Assembly: GCF_048771995.1 (NCBI RefSeq)
Contig: NC_133027.1
Span: 102,174,501-102,238,500 of the forward strand
DNA length: 64,000 nt
Source of the DNA: Taeniopygia guttata
Lineage: Eukaryota > Chordata > Aves > Passeriformes > Estrildidae
Direction: 5' to 3'
Part shown: piece after piece, positions 13,601 to 26,560 of the stretch
Layout: each line of letters starts with the position of its first letter
Numbering within the stretch: the first letter of the stretch is position 1
Translations under genes and position numbers: made by a program
The notes under the pieces: model-generated
Told to the model about the DNA's origin: nothing
The model's input: only the letters and a program-made list of their open reading frames with translations
Databases searched by the model: none

Positions 13601-16600
13601 ATAAAATGAGACATTATCCTGTGGCTCCTCTTACAGAGCTCCCAGTTCCTTCACCTTCATGCAAGACACTGTGCCAGGGTGCCAATGTGATCATGGGGAA
13701 GTGTGGGCACAGCCTGTTGGCTCTTGAATTGTCTGGGACAATAATTCAAGCTCTATCTTTGACAGAGTTGAAAATAGTATGAAAAGGTCAGGCATACATT
13801 GCTTTCAGTCGGAGGCGTGATGCTTGGTAACATTTCAGTAATCCTGAAAGATTTCTTGGTCAGTTAGTGAGACAGAGATGACAAGCAAGTTTATCATCAT
13901 CTTCGAAGTGTTTCCTACTTATAATTCACAAGACAAGATGCTGTGGTGGTGTACTGTGCCTGCCTCAGAGAAGGTTTCTTCCTTGATGCTTGTTAGTTAC
14001 TCACTGGAAACTCCTTCCTCCTGTTCTGCTAAGAAACAAGATGGCATTTGGGTCAGAAATAAAGTTTTAGCTGTTAAGTTATTTAAAAGAGCCTTTTCTT
14101 CCTTGCTCTTCTGTTCTTCGTCTCACCTCTCACCCCCTCCCCCAAGTTGTTCACAGAATAAAAAAAACAAACAAAACCCCAAAACTAACCAAAACAAATA
14201 AACCCCCTCTCTCCAAATAATTATCTTTAGCCTTCCCAGGAAGGGAAGCATTACTGTAATCTGTGGGGGTTTGTTTATATTTCTCTCAAAGAAGCATTAA
14301 GCAGGATGAACTTGCTTCTTGCAGAATGATCCCTGTTTGCTTTGTCACTTCTGTATCAATAAAGCACCTCTTTAAGGTTTTCTGTGTGCTTTGTTACAAG
14401 CTGGCAAACTAGAGAGTGTTGTGCAGCTGGACCTGGTTTAGTGTGGGCAGTACCTTGAAGGTGAAGTTGCAGGGCTGGGAACACTCTTGCTCCAAAACTG
14501 AGCTTGTCTTTGAAGAGGAATCGTAGAAACCAGTGCTCAAAGCTTCAGAGGCTGCCTGTCTGTAGCTGGAGAGTAAATGGGTGAAATGGTCATAGCTTAG
14601 CTAGGAGACCTTTCTGGGAGCATTGTTGTTATTTTTGCAAGTATTAAATGCAAAATCTCAATTTGTTACAAAAAAGTATTAATAAATTGTGCCTAGCCCT
14701 TCTTCCTTGCTTGCAAGCTGAAGGCACTGAGGTATTAAAAAGCACTGCCCTTTCTCCTCTTCTGTGCTGCTTCTGGTTTTGTGGAATACTCGGAAAGAAA
14801 ACTGAGGATTGGCAAATAATACCCACCCTACAGGAAAGTCTGTGTTAGGGAGAAGATTACTACAGGGATGGCTAAGAGCTTTTAATGTAATGAAGAAGAA
14901 AATAGTCAGTGGAGGTAATACTTGTGGGGAATAAATTCTTCATAGAAAGTTGAGAAATGTTCTTCTGAAAATGGTAAAAGTAATTGTAAAAGCTGAATGG
15001 TGTGGCATTTAATTATGTAAGGAACGAAAGAGGCTAAAAAAAATAATAACCTGGTATATCAGAAAGCAATTTAAAATATAAGCTAGGGAAAATGGAATAT
15101 TTCTGTCACAGTAAGATGAATTCCACCACTGGCTGCATTGATTTCGTGTCTCAAGTTTTGTTCCAAACAGATCTGTAACTGGAGGGGAATGGGGATGTGG
15201 GAAAGGCATATTTTTGTTCTCTCAGCCTCCCAAACCAACCCATTCCCCTGCTCAGCAAGAATGGTGAGAAAGATATGGATAAAAATACAAACAGGATTTA
15301 AGAATTTAATTAGCTCTGATGGTCATCCAATCTCCAGTTGTCTGGTAATTGTCTCTTTCAAAGGGATAATTTGAAGCAGAGCTTCATATGCTTTGTGAAT
15401 GTCAGTAAACTAAGCTTGTTAGTGTACAGTGCAAAGGCCGGAGCTGAATTCTTGTGGGTATTTGCAGCCTTTAATAAATAGCATGGCAGCGCCGAGGAGG
15501 AATCATTCCTTACACCCACTCGCCCTTAAGATGTTTCCTTTCAATTCAGAAATTAATATTCAGCTGAAAAGTTATTATACATTTTGTGTCTTTCAAAATA
15601 TTCTTGGCAGTGCATAGGAGTCAGTCTGCAGAGGGGTGGGATGGGTTGGGGTTTTTTTTTCCCACCCACCTTCTGCAGGGAAGATGTGGAGCCAAGAAGT
15701 AGCTGTTAGACTTTCAGGTTTGTCAGCTTATTTGTTTGAGGTTGGGTTTTTTTTTCTGGTGTCATAGTGCTGTTTCCTGAGCTGTGGAGCTCCTGCTCCA
15801 TCTTCTTAGGGCAGGGTTGGCATGTTAGTGAGAGGTCCAAATATCAGGTTATCAAGCTGTTGACAAGATCTTGCTGTGATGTGTTCCCAACTTTGCCAAA
15901 TTGGAACAATTAGGGCTAAAGCTCATTATGGGGAGTGCTCACTTAGAATTTTTTTTTTTTTTTTTAGTGACTGGGGAATTTCTTTTAGGAGAGTGGCTGG
16001 TTTGCAGTAATTTTGCAAAGGGAAATGATAGTTTGAGGCTTTTTCAAGGAAACAGAGTTGTTTATTGATGGCATTTTTGGCAATGATTTTGTTTGAACAG
16101 TTTTAGTCACCTCATAGTTTTAAATAAGAACCTGAAATTTTACAGGAGTGTGGGCTTGAGGTATTAAGAATAATGAAAAGAAGGGCTGGCTGAAATGTGT
16201 TGCAGAACTCCTTGTACTGGATGATTGGATGATAAAGTGCTGGAGGAAATTGCTTGTAGATAAACGAAAGCCATGCATGGAGGAGGAGGAGGGCAGTCAC
16301 AATACAGTTCATGCCTGATGAATGCTTCACCAGGTGTTAACTGCTCTGGAAGAGTCTTTGTGGTTGTCCTGTAAAAATGGCAGTGCAGTGATAGACAAAA
16401 AACAGAAAACAAAATGGAAAGCATGAAAGTGCTGCTGTGTAAATGCGTGGTGCTCCTCTGTCTTCAGTAGCATATGCAGCTCTGGTCCTCCCTGCCTCCC
16501 ATTTCACCTCCCCCAGTCCACAAAGTATTGTTAAAAGAGAAGAGAAATCCAAAATATGGTGTGACAAAAAACCACCAGAAGTCCTTGATCTGGAAAGAGA

Positions 16601-17782
16601 CCTGCAAAAATGATGAATGTCACAAAAAAAAAAAAAAGAGATGGGGAGTGAGCATCTGCTGTCCTCCTAAGGAGGTGAGCAGGAGATGAGCACAGGAGAG
16701 TTGTGAAGGGGAAGATGATGGGTTCTGCAGCATCTCTGGAGCTCCTGTACTGCCAGCCTGGTTGCTCTCTGAAGTCAATAAGGAGAGGACAGGAGGTGGT
16801 TATGTGGTAGGAGGTACAGGGGAATTTTCTCCTGGATGGGCCAAGCTGAGCCCTGCTGGAGGGAGCTGGATTACATTCTGGCCAGTGCCAGGTGCTTGGT
16901 GCAGCTGCCAGGGCAGGCACCTCCTGGGTTCTGCCTGGGGTGTAGCTGTCTCCTTTCATGTCAGCACCCATTTGCTTTGTGTGGTGGGGGTGAAGCTGAC
17001 CAGCAGCTCAAGTCAAGACACTTTAAACATGATCTCACATTTTACTGTATGTGTTACCTGAGGCCTTGGACCCTACACATAAAAAACGAATAAATTTTGG
17101 AATTTGTAATCTATCTGTGGTATAGCGTTGCATCTATAAAATGCTTTGTCTAAGCCATTTTCTCTGAAAATAAATGTCATGCAATATTCCTGAAGCATTT
17201 CAAAGATGCAGAAATGAGCACATAAAAATAATTATGCATGCATGGAGAATCTTGTCCTTAGAAAAGAATTTTAATTCCTAGAGTTTTTGGAAGATGCAAG
17301 CAAGAAGCTGCACATGGACCAGGGAAAGGGAGCAAATTCATGAGGCTGATGATTAAGGGAGGACTTCCAGCATGTGAGGAGAGACTCTGCTCTGATATAG
17401 TTGTGTTAACTGAAGTAATGGTATATGGTTGATGGTGATAATTCTGGTAACTATTTTGTTGCTGGTTTAGCCAGTTGATATTACAATCTTTGTTGGTATT
17501 GCTTGTTTAATACACATACTCAGTTGTTGTCCTTACATTCTTATCTTACACTGGCTAACTTTTCCCTTTCCTGCTCCAAAACTAATTAAACACTGTTTGA
17601 TCATAACCAAGCAATTCATGCTCTTGGATACTATGATTCTTTTTTTTTTTTCCCTTTGGTATATTCTCAGAATCATGTTTTGGATGCTCAGGTGATCTGC
17701 AAGAAGTCTGGGTTTCCAATTGTAACACCTTGGTTAAATTCTTAATGTCAGATTATACAGAAGTTAATGCTATTTAAATAAA
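10699..17782. other. Noncoding, no gene recognised
   Basis: No coding exon is seen. Some stretches (for example 12420-12620 and 15420-15620) look like unique, possibly constrained sequence. Short A or T runs occur at 14160, 15950 and 16623. Confidence 0.5.
15420..15620. promoter_or_regulatory. Candidate conserved noncoding block
   Basis: A stretch of balanced composition without repeats includes GCATGGCAGCGCCGAGGAGG and a homeodomain-rich AAATTAATATTCAGCTGAAA. It stands out from its surroundings but has no coding signal. Low confidence. Confidence 0.2.
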
Positions 17783-18290
17783 TCATAGAATCACAGAATC
17801 CTAGAATAGTTTGGGTTGGAAGGGACCTTGAAGATCATCCAGTTCCAAGCTGCCTGCCATGGTATCTTGGGATGACTTTATGTTGCTGCATCCCCTATTG
17901 CCTGCTCTGTGCCCAGACAGGAGTCCTGTACTGTTAAGCTCCAAGTGGGGAGATCCGGGGGAATTCCTCGGAGCAGTTTGTGTGCGGTGCTCACAGACTG
18001 CCCAGGTTTCTCTGTGCTGTGTTGTCTAGCGTGGATGGAGGGAGTCCACCTTTGCTTTTTATTAGGATACCTCCACTAAACCAGGTTATTCAGAGCTCCA
18101 TCCAGCCTGGCCTTGAACGCTTCCAGGGGTGGAGAAGCCACAAATTATCTGGGCAAGCTGTTCCAGTGCCTCACCAACCTCACAGAATAGGATTTCTTCC
18201 CAATATCTAATCTAAACCTACTTGCTTTCAGTTAGAAACCATTCCCCTTGTCCTGTCGCTAAATTTACTTTGTGAAGGCTCCTGTAGGAC
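17783..18290 (-). mobile_element. CR1 LINE 3' fragment, interrupted by about 200 bp
   Basis: The + strand starts TCATAGAATCACAGAATCC and continues GGTTGGAAGGGACCTTGAAG, the antisense of the CR1 3' end. It resumes at about 18064 with the CCACTAAACCAGG and CAGCCTGGCCTTGAACGCTT blocks and runs to about 18290. Between roughly 17861 and 18063 the CR1 match stops, and unrelated sequence replaces a few expected bases. The element is therefore a minus-strand, 5'-truncated, nested copy. Confidence 0.85.
17861..18063. mobile_element. Possible LTR fragment nested in CR1
   Basis: About 200 bp (from GGTATCTTGGGATGACTTTA to the run of T before AGGATACC) break an otherwise collinear CR1. The text resembles passerine ERV LTR sequence as I remember it, but the TG...CA ends and a target duplication could not be fixed by eye. 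It may instead be an unrelated insertion. Confidence 0.35.
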
Positions 18291-20366
18291 TAATTCAGCT
18301 TTCATCTATAAATCTTCCTCTCATGTGCTACCATAACATGCGAGCACGTGGGAACTTTGATTTTTCTTTAGTGTAACATGTCTGGGAAAAATCCCTCTCT
18401 TTGGTGTGATGTCTAGATTTCTACTGCCATTCTCCATTTTATTCCTGGGAAAATACCTACTTTAACTTGCAGTGTGAAGCTTTGCTGATCAATATGTTAC
18501 AAGCATAGTAAAGTTCAAGAAATTGCCTCCATTACTATCTTGAGATGAGAAATTGATTCAGCTGCATTCTCTTTCTGCTAATTCATCCGTGCTTTACATT
18601 CCCATAAAAGGAATTACATACTCCTTATTTTCCAGCAGCGTCATCAATCCTAATGAAGAGAGAAGACTGAAAATTTATATTGTGTATATAGGATAGCTGA
18701 TCTCTGACTTAGCTCTTAATTTGTAAATGTTGCTGTAGGCTTCACTTCTCAGTTCTCCTTTCTGTGCTTTGTTTGTATGCAAAATCCAAGGGCTGGGATG
18801 GAAGCAAAACTGAAGAATATGGTAAAGGAGTATAAAGTTAGATTGCTTTCTAATCTAAACCTCAAAAAATGAGATGGTGGTTAAAATTTGATGGAAAGAA
18901 TTAAAATCTCATCTGTAAATTTGATGTACATCGGCAGTGTTTGTTCCTGCATTAATTATGTTGGGACTGTTTTCAGTATCTATCAGCCATCAGTTCTCTA
19001 CCTCTGGCTCTAAAATGTCCAGAGTTTCACTTTTTAACTGTGTTATTATGTATGAGACCATTGCACATGTCTGGTAATTTCTGTAACCCAGCTTAGGGGT
19101 GGTATTGTAGCTCTAATGATGAAAGTGATATAGTGGGAAAAGCAGCCAGAACAGATATGGAAAACAGGAAGGGGCTTTTCTGGGTATTTCAGTTGTTGTT
19201 TTTCTTAGTGTCCATCAGCCCGGCCTCTGTAGGAAACTACCAGGAATGGTTTGTCTGCACAATATTTTGGCATTTTTAGGCTTAATACTAGCATCATTTA
19301 TTCAGAGCAGATGGATAAATGACAAAGCAAAACTATATATTGTGACTTTGGTCATGGCTCATGATACAGCAGTTATTTTTTAAATTAAATTTAAACATAT
19401 TGCCAGGTTCCTAAATAGCTGTGTTAAACTGAGGTAAAAAAAACCCCAACATTTTCTCTCTTGGCTCCACTGATGTTAGTCTCAGGTTTTCTCTGTGTGT
19501 CTGAATATTTTTTCTTACAAACAAATGGTGCTCAATTTTTAGTCAACTATAAGATTCAATATGCCTTTTATAAACCTAGAGGTATTTAAATAGCAGTGTG
19601 AAAACCAAGTCAGATAAAGCATTAAGTAGAGGTGAGTTTATTAAAATCTTATTCCAGCAAAGATTCATGCACTTGCTTGGAAAAATTGTGAGCAGACAGG
19701 ATGCAAGTGGGCGATGAATTTATTAATTTAGGCTCACGTTTCTTGCAAGAGAGGGGTGCACACAGGTTTTAGTTACCGGGGCTCAACATGATAATGTTGT
19801 AATCAAAAACTCACTTAGATCCAAGAAAATCTATGTGGTGCTACCAGCACTGACCATCAGCTGAGGTGTTCTGTTAAAGGAAGACATTTCAGGCAGGTCA
19901 GGCTTTGTGAGGACTCCTCTGTCTCTCATGGTGCATGCTTTGATGGGTTAATGTCTGGATTGTGCTCTGCTGTTTACTGTGGGCTTGCAGGGGAGGATGA
20001 AGGGGGAAGCAGAGACTGGCACTGGGCAGAGGGAGTTGCTTGGGTTCTTCTCCCCCGCCTTGCTGGATAACTCAGGGAGGGCACTTGTTCTGTGCAAGGA
20101 TCTGCTGGACTTGGGTGGTGGCTTCTGCTGTATGTGGCAGCATCACAGTGCTTGGGACCCATTCAGAGATTTTAAAGGAATAATTTTAAAAAGCATGTAG
20201 CATGACAGTGAGAGGAAGTAAATGGTGAGGTTATCTGTGATCATTTCTACATTTTCTTCTTAAGCTGGGACTGACTTTCCAAAACCCAGCACAGCTCAAT
20301 GCAGATGAAATGTTTTCCACTGGTATCAGCGAGCTGTGAATTGCGCACCAAGTTTACAGGCCTGTT
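18291..20366. other. Noncoding, nothing recognised
   Basis: Unique AT-rich sequence between two CR1 copies. 18540-18720 has a non-repetitive, motif-rich look but no feature that can be named. Confidence 0.45.
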
Positions 20367-20960
20367 TCACAGAATCACAGAATACCAGGTTGGAAGGCAC
20401 CTCAAGGACCATCTGGTCCAGTCTGGAAGACCTTGCATGTTTTTGTTTTACTCCATAAACTCTCACTCTTCCAGCCTATTCAGGTGGCTCTTCCTGCTGA
20501 AGTGTCTGCTGCCCCATTTAGCTTGGTATCATTGGCAAACCTTATCATGGTACATTTGATTCTGTCTTCCAGACCACTTATGAATGTATTAAACAGCAGT
20601 GGGCTCAGTGTTGGCAGTCTGCACTCATATCACTTCGCCCTTGGTGAATCCATGCTGGCTTTTCCTACTGGCATGCTTCATCTGATTTGTGATAACCCCC
20701 GGCAAGATTTGTTCTGGAACTTTCTCCAGGGACTGAAATATGGCTGACTGAAGTATGGTTGACGAGCCTCTAACTTCCCAGGTCCCTCTTTAAGCTCTTC
20801 TTTAGGATAGGGTGGCATTAGCCACCTTCTTTTGGGATGTCCCCCAATCCCCTTGACTTCTCAAAGATCACACAGAGTAGCCTCGCAGTGATTTCAGCCA
20901 ACATTCTTAACACCCTCAGGTGCTAAGGGCCTTCCCTCAAAGCCATCCAGGCAGCAGCAT
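20367..20960 (-). mobile_element. CR1 LINE fragment of an older subfamily, including reverse-transcriptase 3' region
   Basis: It starts CACAGAATCACAGAATACC and GGTTGGAAGGCACCTCAAGG, the antisense 3' end of a CR1. It continues through the degraded complement of the C-terminal RT region (GTATTAAACAGCAGTGGGCT, GAATCCATGCTGGCTTTTCC, TTTCAGCCAACATTCTTAAC). Frameshifts and deletions are frequent, so it is inactive. Weaker similarity may run on to about 21160. Confidence 0.75.
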
Positions 20961-21651
20961 TGACAAAAACATATGTGTTGTTTTCATTTAGGTGATTTAA
21001 GATGCCTTGTCTAGATACCTCTTCTGCACTGGGTGACAGGCTGATTGTATCTCCCACATCTTTGACTTTCATTAATCCCTCCCTTCCTGGTTGCTGTACC
21101 TGCACTTGTTTGTGTGATACTTGGCATGTAGGTTGCAAGCTCTGGGTCAGCAAATCTCCTTCCTTTCATTCACTCTCCCTTTGGGCTCCTTCAAAGCAGC
21201 ATGAGGTGCTGTGAAATCTTTATGGTCCCTGCAATAGAGTCAAGATGTTGTTTTATTTATTGCATCAACATAACCCATTCTTCATTTTGCAGTAGGCGCC
21301 AAGCTGAGTAAGAATTAAAGATTCACTTACTTGTATTTCAGTCTGTAACTTGAAGGGCTGTGGATGTATCCATCCCAGAGATTTGACAACGAAGCAGTCT
21401 CTCACAATCAATAAGGGAAAGGGGTTCTTGGTTGTTCTTTAAAGGAGTTGGAGTGCTGATAGTTGCCCCCTGCCATAGTGACTTAAAAGATAAGAGTGAC
21501 CTGAAGATACTGTATTAAATAGAAGTTTGTTTTTTGTTGTGTTGCAATAGGAAGCTCATTGTCACAAATCTGCTTATGCTTTGGAGCAAGTCGGTGCTGG
21601 GAGATTTCACATGTGGGGAGGATCTAATTTCCATTCTTTTGTTTTGTTTAG

Positions 21652-21749
21652 ATTCGGCTCTCTGAGGTCACAGAATGAAAGCAGCATGAAATGTTATGGC
21701 AAAGACAGCACAAGAAGATACAAGAATCTCACAAATCCTCAAAAATCAG
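21652..21749 (+). other. Candidate untranslated upstream exon of TRERF1
   Basis: A 98-bp segment is bounded by TTTTGTTTTGTTTAG and CAG/GTAATG, a believable acceptor-donor pair. It is G/A-rich relative to its surroundings and contains several ATGs without a long conserved ORF. It could be a 5' UTR exon or only a chance pair; no family knowledge confirms it. Confidence 0.3.
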
Positions 21750-21797
21750 GTAATGTCAGAGCATCATACGTCCAGTTTTTCAAAGGCTGCCTTCAAT

Positions 21798-21890
21798 AAG
21801 TTTAATGAGTTTATAACTTATTATTATTATATATAATAATAATATAATAATTATAATCACTTATTAAACAGTTAATAAGTTTAATAAGGT
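21798..21890. repeat. AT-rich (TTA/TAA)n region with palindromic arms
   Basis: TTATTATTATTATATATAATAATAATATAATAA forms a self-complementary array. Flanking copies of AATAAGTTTAAT occur on either side (near 21797 and 21881). It could form a hairpin or cruciform and may vary in length. Confidence 0.75.
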
Positions 21891-21899
21891 TCAGTGCTT

Positions 21900-24800
21900 T
21901 TTGACAGTTTTCAAAATTTGGGCTTCTGAGTCCCTGTGAGTTTATTCATGGACTTCTCAAATCTGGTTAGTTGTGTGTTGGCTGTGTATCTAGTAGAATA
22001 TTATTTTGTGTTCCACAGTATGTATGACACAAGAGGTATACACACATATCTTAAAGGACTACTTTGGCTGTATTGTCTCATACAAGCAAAAGGACATTAA
22101 CTTAAGAAAAAAAAGAAGCAGCAACTAAGGTGATCAGTTTTTTTTAGCCATTGTATTTGACTTGGCTCCATTGCTAGGCACCAGCATGGCCTATTTTAGA
22201 GGGATGGACTTTTCAGAGGGTCCTGCAGCTGCATTTCTCACAACTCTCTCCTTTGGGGGAGACACCAGGCTCAAAATAGCTGTTCCCTCCCCACTGAAAG
22301 CTTAGCCATATGCTATTTTCCACAAACTACTACTTGTACTTGATTTTTTTGATTGTTTATCTCTCTCAGGATGTTTTCTCTTTGCCTGTTTTTGCAAATC
22401 CTAGCATATGTTCTTTGACTGTTTCGAGGCATTTCTAGTTACAGAAAAAGGCAATTGCATTGCACTCTGCAGAGAGTAAACACTACAGAGGTCAGGAAGA
22501 AACTGCTTAAGTGTATTACAAGGGTGCTCACCTTAAACTAAACTTGGGGCTTATCATGGCTGTGGTCACAGCAACAGCTGATGGATTAATGTTTGAAAAT
22601 TTCCCCGTCTCCCCCAAATCAACAGCAGTGACCAGAGGTTGTAATGTAGCCACGTACAGTAACTGAATGAGATCTGACCTCTCTGTCCTAAGTTCATTTC
22701 ATGTTTGCAGAACCAGGATCTTGCTGGGGAATAACAAGTGAGTCAGTTCAATAATAGAAGTAAACTAAAATATGAACCCGAAGACAATTTTGATGTTAGG
22801 ACGTGTTTATTTTCCAGGAAGCGTTTGAGAGTATTGCCCTTGATCTAGGACTTGGCAGAAGGGACAACAATTTGTCTCAGCCTAGCAGTCAGTAAACCCA
22901 GGTTGGCTGAAGAGACTTCAAATCAACTTTCACTTGATGCAGTAAAGTATAAGCAAATAAAAAATAAAACTACTGTGTTTGTCACAGTAGTGCCTTTAGT
23001 TAGTGCTGTCTTTGATATGCTTTTTAGTCACTTAGTCATGGAATATGCAATTCAAGTGCCCTTCTGGCCTTTAGTCAAGGCTTGGATTTTATTTTTATTT
23101 CTAATTAGTATTGTGAGGAGATCACATAATTTTATGTTTGCTATTTGTATGAAGCAATATGATACCTGCTTCTGTTGCAGTTTTCCAAACCCTTCAGAGT
23201 ACCTCGAAACAATTCACTGACAGCAAAGATAATCAGATTTGTTGAAGCAACCTTCTTTGTTTCTTTGGGACTCATGAAATTGTATCTTCCTTAAACTAAA
23301 TTCAGCTAATGGCTTTATTTAGAAATCAGCATTCTCTTTTTGAATAACCAGAATTCTGCTAGTTTGGGGAAAAAACATTTTCATTAAATTACTAGTGCCT
23401 TAGAATGCATTTTTTGCACAGATCAAAACAAGAGGAAGATGTTTCTGTTTGTCTTCCTCCTTGCTTCTCCTCCTTTTCTAGAGACTTTCCTGAGATGATC
23501 AACTGTTGTTTTTCCTGTTGGGTTTGTTTGGTTTGGTTTTTTGGGGTTTTTTTTCTTTTTTTTTTTCTTTCTTTTTTTTTTTTTTTTTTTTTTCTTTTTT
23601 TTCCCCCTGCCTTTTTTTAAACTTCATTGAAGTAGAGAAATTGCTCGGTTCTCTCCCAGTGCCATCGTTGTTCTCCCCTCCCCCAAGTCCAATGTGTTTT
23701 TTATTAAACTGAATTAGGACATTCTAGTCTCTCTTAAGAGTGGAAATGGGAACAGCTTAAATGAGCAGCCACATGAGACTCAGCAGCCTTTCCAACTGCA
23801 CTGCAGAAGCTTAGCTGCAAAGAGAATGATAATTTTTGAAGGATTTGTGCAACTGTTGAAGAACTACCAGCATTAATATTAAAAAGCAGCTTATCCGTTT
23901 TTCCTTTTCCATTTTAAGAGTATATAGCTTTCTTACTATGCTTGCTATAAAAATCAGTCTACTAAATATTTTGCTTCCTTTCAATCCTCTTCCCTTTTGT
24001 AATTCCTCTATTTGCATACTTTCTCATATACTGAAGTGGGTTTTTTGTTGTTGGTTTTGCCTAAGAATGTCAACCTCTGGGTTTGAATGCAGATATGGGC
24101 GTGGGTTTGAGATCTGTGCCATTCAAAACCAGACAAAACTGAATTGCAGCAAAAACCATAGGAGCACTTGTATCCAGGATTAGGTTGAAAAGGTTTTCTT
24201 CCCTAAAAACATTTGTCCTTGAGGTAGCTGTAGAAAATTTTTGGTCCTTGAAATCCGTATTGCTACTTCAATGTTTATTCTAACCAAAACAGCCATGAGC
24301 CTGATGACCCTTATTTTCAGTGTCTGCCTCTATTGCTATATCAGATGTCTTCAGGATTTCTACAGATACTTAAAAAAAAAAAAAAAAGTAGGTGTTTGAG
24401 TTATCATCTCACCTTTCTTTCCCTTTTCCTCTCTGGTGGCTCACCCAACCACCTTCTCTGGCATTGGAAATTATTAATTCTCTTTGACTACTGTGCTGAT
24501 TTTTTCACAGGTTTATATTTTGTGCCAAGAAGAAAAAAAAGAGTAGGGGCTTGAACTCTGGTTGCATAGTAAGTTATGAGGGCAAACCTGGTATCTAAAC
24601 AGAGCACAAGAGCACAGGGATCTCTGAAATATGCCACTCTTACACTCCTGTTTTTTCTGTGCTTCTCAGCCTTCCAGCATTACTCTGGTCTGAAGACCCA
24701 GGGGCAGTGCCAGCTTCGCACCTGAGAGCTGTGTGTGTGCAGGGGAGGTGGCTCTGGTTTTGGGCAGCACGCCCTTACTTCTCAAAGCTGCTCCTCTGGG

Positions 24801-26068
24801 TGGGGTCACAGGGGTGCAGTGGCCAGCTGAAAACCGTGCCTGTCTGTGCCCAGCTTCAAGGCTGGCTTATGGTCAGCCTGTGCCTGGGCTGCTGGTAGCA
24901 CTGGTGTGAGCAGAATGCAGGCTGTCAGGAAAGGAAATGCTGTTTATCCCTGTGTCTATCCTAAAGGAAATCAGAGCACAAGATGATGTGAATGATGGCT
25001 GTCTGGGTTTAGGAATAGCTTGGCAGGACATCTGACAGTTCTGAATAACAAAACAGGTCAATAAAAACATGGCCATAAAAAAGGCTAAAAAATGAATAAG
25101 AGAAACGCACTGGTTTGTTCCTGTGGAAGCTAAGTACGGGGGGAAAAATTAAGTGAAAGAAGGGAAAGGAGAACTTGATTTTGGCTTTCATATTACGTGA
25201 AGTTAAGAATGAAGCTTATATTCTAGTGACAGAAAGACAGTCACTCGAGAGAGCCCTGTCAGCCTGTGTGACTGAGGGGTGGTAATTCACGATTAAAACA
25301 TGAAAACACGCAGCAATGACACATTTCTAAGCAGGCCTTAGGTATTACAAAACACAGGCTGCTAAGGGTGGTGGTTAACTTTGCTTTAACAGACATTTTA
25401 CCATCCCAGAAGGAGGGAGGGACATGAGGAGGATTGGTGCACAGCAAATGAGTATCTGCTGATGCTGCCACTTGTGAGTAGCTGCAGATACTCTGTCCTG
25501 CAAAAGCTGTTTGAACATGGAGGGGTGTGGGCTTTTTTGCCATCTTATCCAGTCTTCTCTTTTTCAGGCTAGCTAGTAATTAATCTATAAAAGCATGTAG
25601 ATTTTTGGCTTAAAGAGACAGCTGAAAAACTTGAAATAGTTGGACAAACTGTAGGATCCAATTCCCTTTTGATACACAGCCATGCAGCCTACTGAGATGG
25701 GTTAGATTAGAGCTGTAATAACTTTACAGCCTTTTAGTGAGTCTGCTTCCTTCAGCATTTGCTCTCGTACAGTCTTTTGTCATCCCTCTCAGTTCTGAAA
25801 CTGGCTCTGGCTGACATTCAGCCCTGGTTTTACAGCACACACCCAGCACAACTTTTATGCATCGACTTATTTGTAGTGGATGTCTCGTTCTGGAATTCGT
25901 GTGAATTCAGGCAGTTCAATTGTGTGACTGTCATTTGATCTGTAATTTTACTTGAGTTGAAAAATTCTGCGGGTTTTGGCTTCTGTGGTGTGTGAGGGAG
26001 CCAGAAGTATTTATTTTATAGAACTATCATCTTCTTAGTATCTCACTGCCTGTTGTCTTCTCTAAGTA
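21900..26068. other. Noncoding, nothing recognised except a poly-T tract
   Basis: Contains the poly-T tract at 23521 and a poly-A run near 24371-24387. Around 24650-24900 the sequence is GC-richer but shows no exon. Confidence 0.45.
23521..23604. repeat. Poly-T / TC low-complexity tract
   Basis: An 85-base T-rich tract begins with TTTGG repeats, passes through TTTCTTTC and includes a pure T run of more than 20. The Phe-rich + strand ORFs across it are artefacts. Confidence 0.9.
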
Positions 26069-26560
26069 CATAGAATGGCCTGGATTGGAAGAGATCTTAA
26101 AGGCCGTCTAATTTCAACCCCCCTGCTGTCAGCAGGGACACCTTCCACTAGACCAGGCTGCTCAGAATACTATCCAGCCTGGCCTTACACGCTTCCAGAG
26201 TTGTGGCCTTCCACAACTTCTCTGGACAATTTGTTCCAGTGCCTCATCACTCTCACAGTAAAGAATTTCCTTCTAGTATATAATCTAAACCTACTCTCTT
26301 TAGTTTGAATCCATTCCCCCTTGTCCAGTCGCTACATGCTCTCATTAAAAGTCCTTCTCCATCGTTCTTGTAGGATCCTTTCAGGCACTGGAAGGCCACA
26401 GTTAGAGCACTCTGAAGCCTTCTCTTGTCCAGGCTGAACAATCCCAGTTCTCTCAGCATTTCCTCACAGGAGAGGTGCTCCATCCCTTTAACCATCTTGG
26501 ATGCCTCCTCTGGATTCACTCCAACACGTCCTTCGTGTGCTGGGAGCCCCACATCTGCTT
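26069..26560 (-). mobile_element. CR1 LINE 3' fragment
   Basis: The + strand runs from CATAGAATGGCCTGGATTGG through CACCTTCCACTAGACCAGG, CAGCCTGGCCTTACACGCTT, TAATCTAAACCTACTCTC, CAGGCTGAACAATCCCAG and GAGAGGTGCTCCATCCC to about 26560. This is the contiguous antisense of the CR1 3' UTR and the end of ORF2. It is 5'-truncated and moderately diverged. Confidence 0.88.

Noticed and set aside
20433..20747. 104-codon + strand ORF
   Set aside because: It is antisense to a CR1 fragment, with no independent coding evidence.
23405..23712. Phe-rich ORFs that look like a membrane protein
   Set aside because: Artefact of the poly-T tract.
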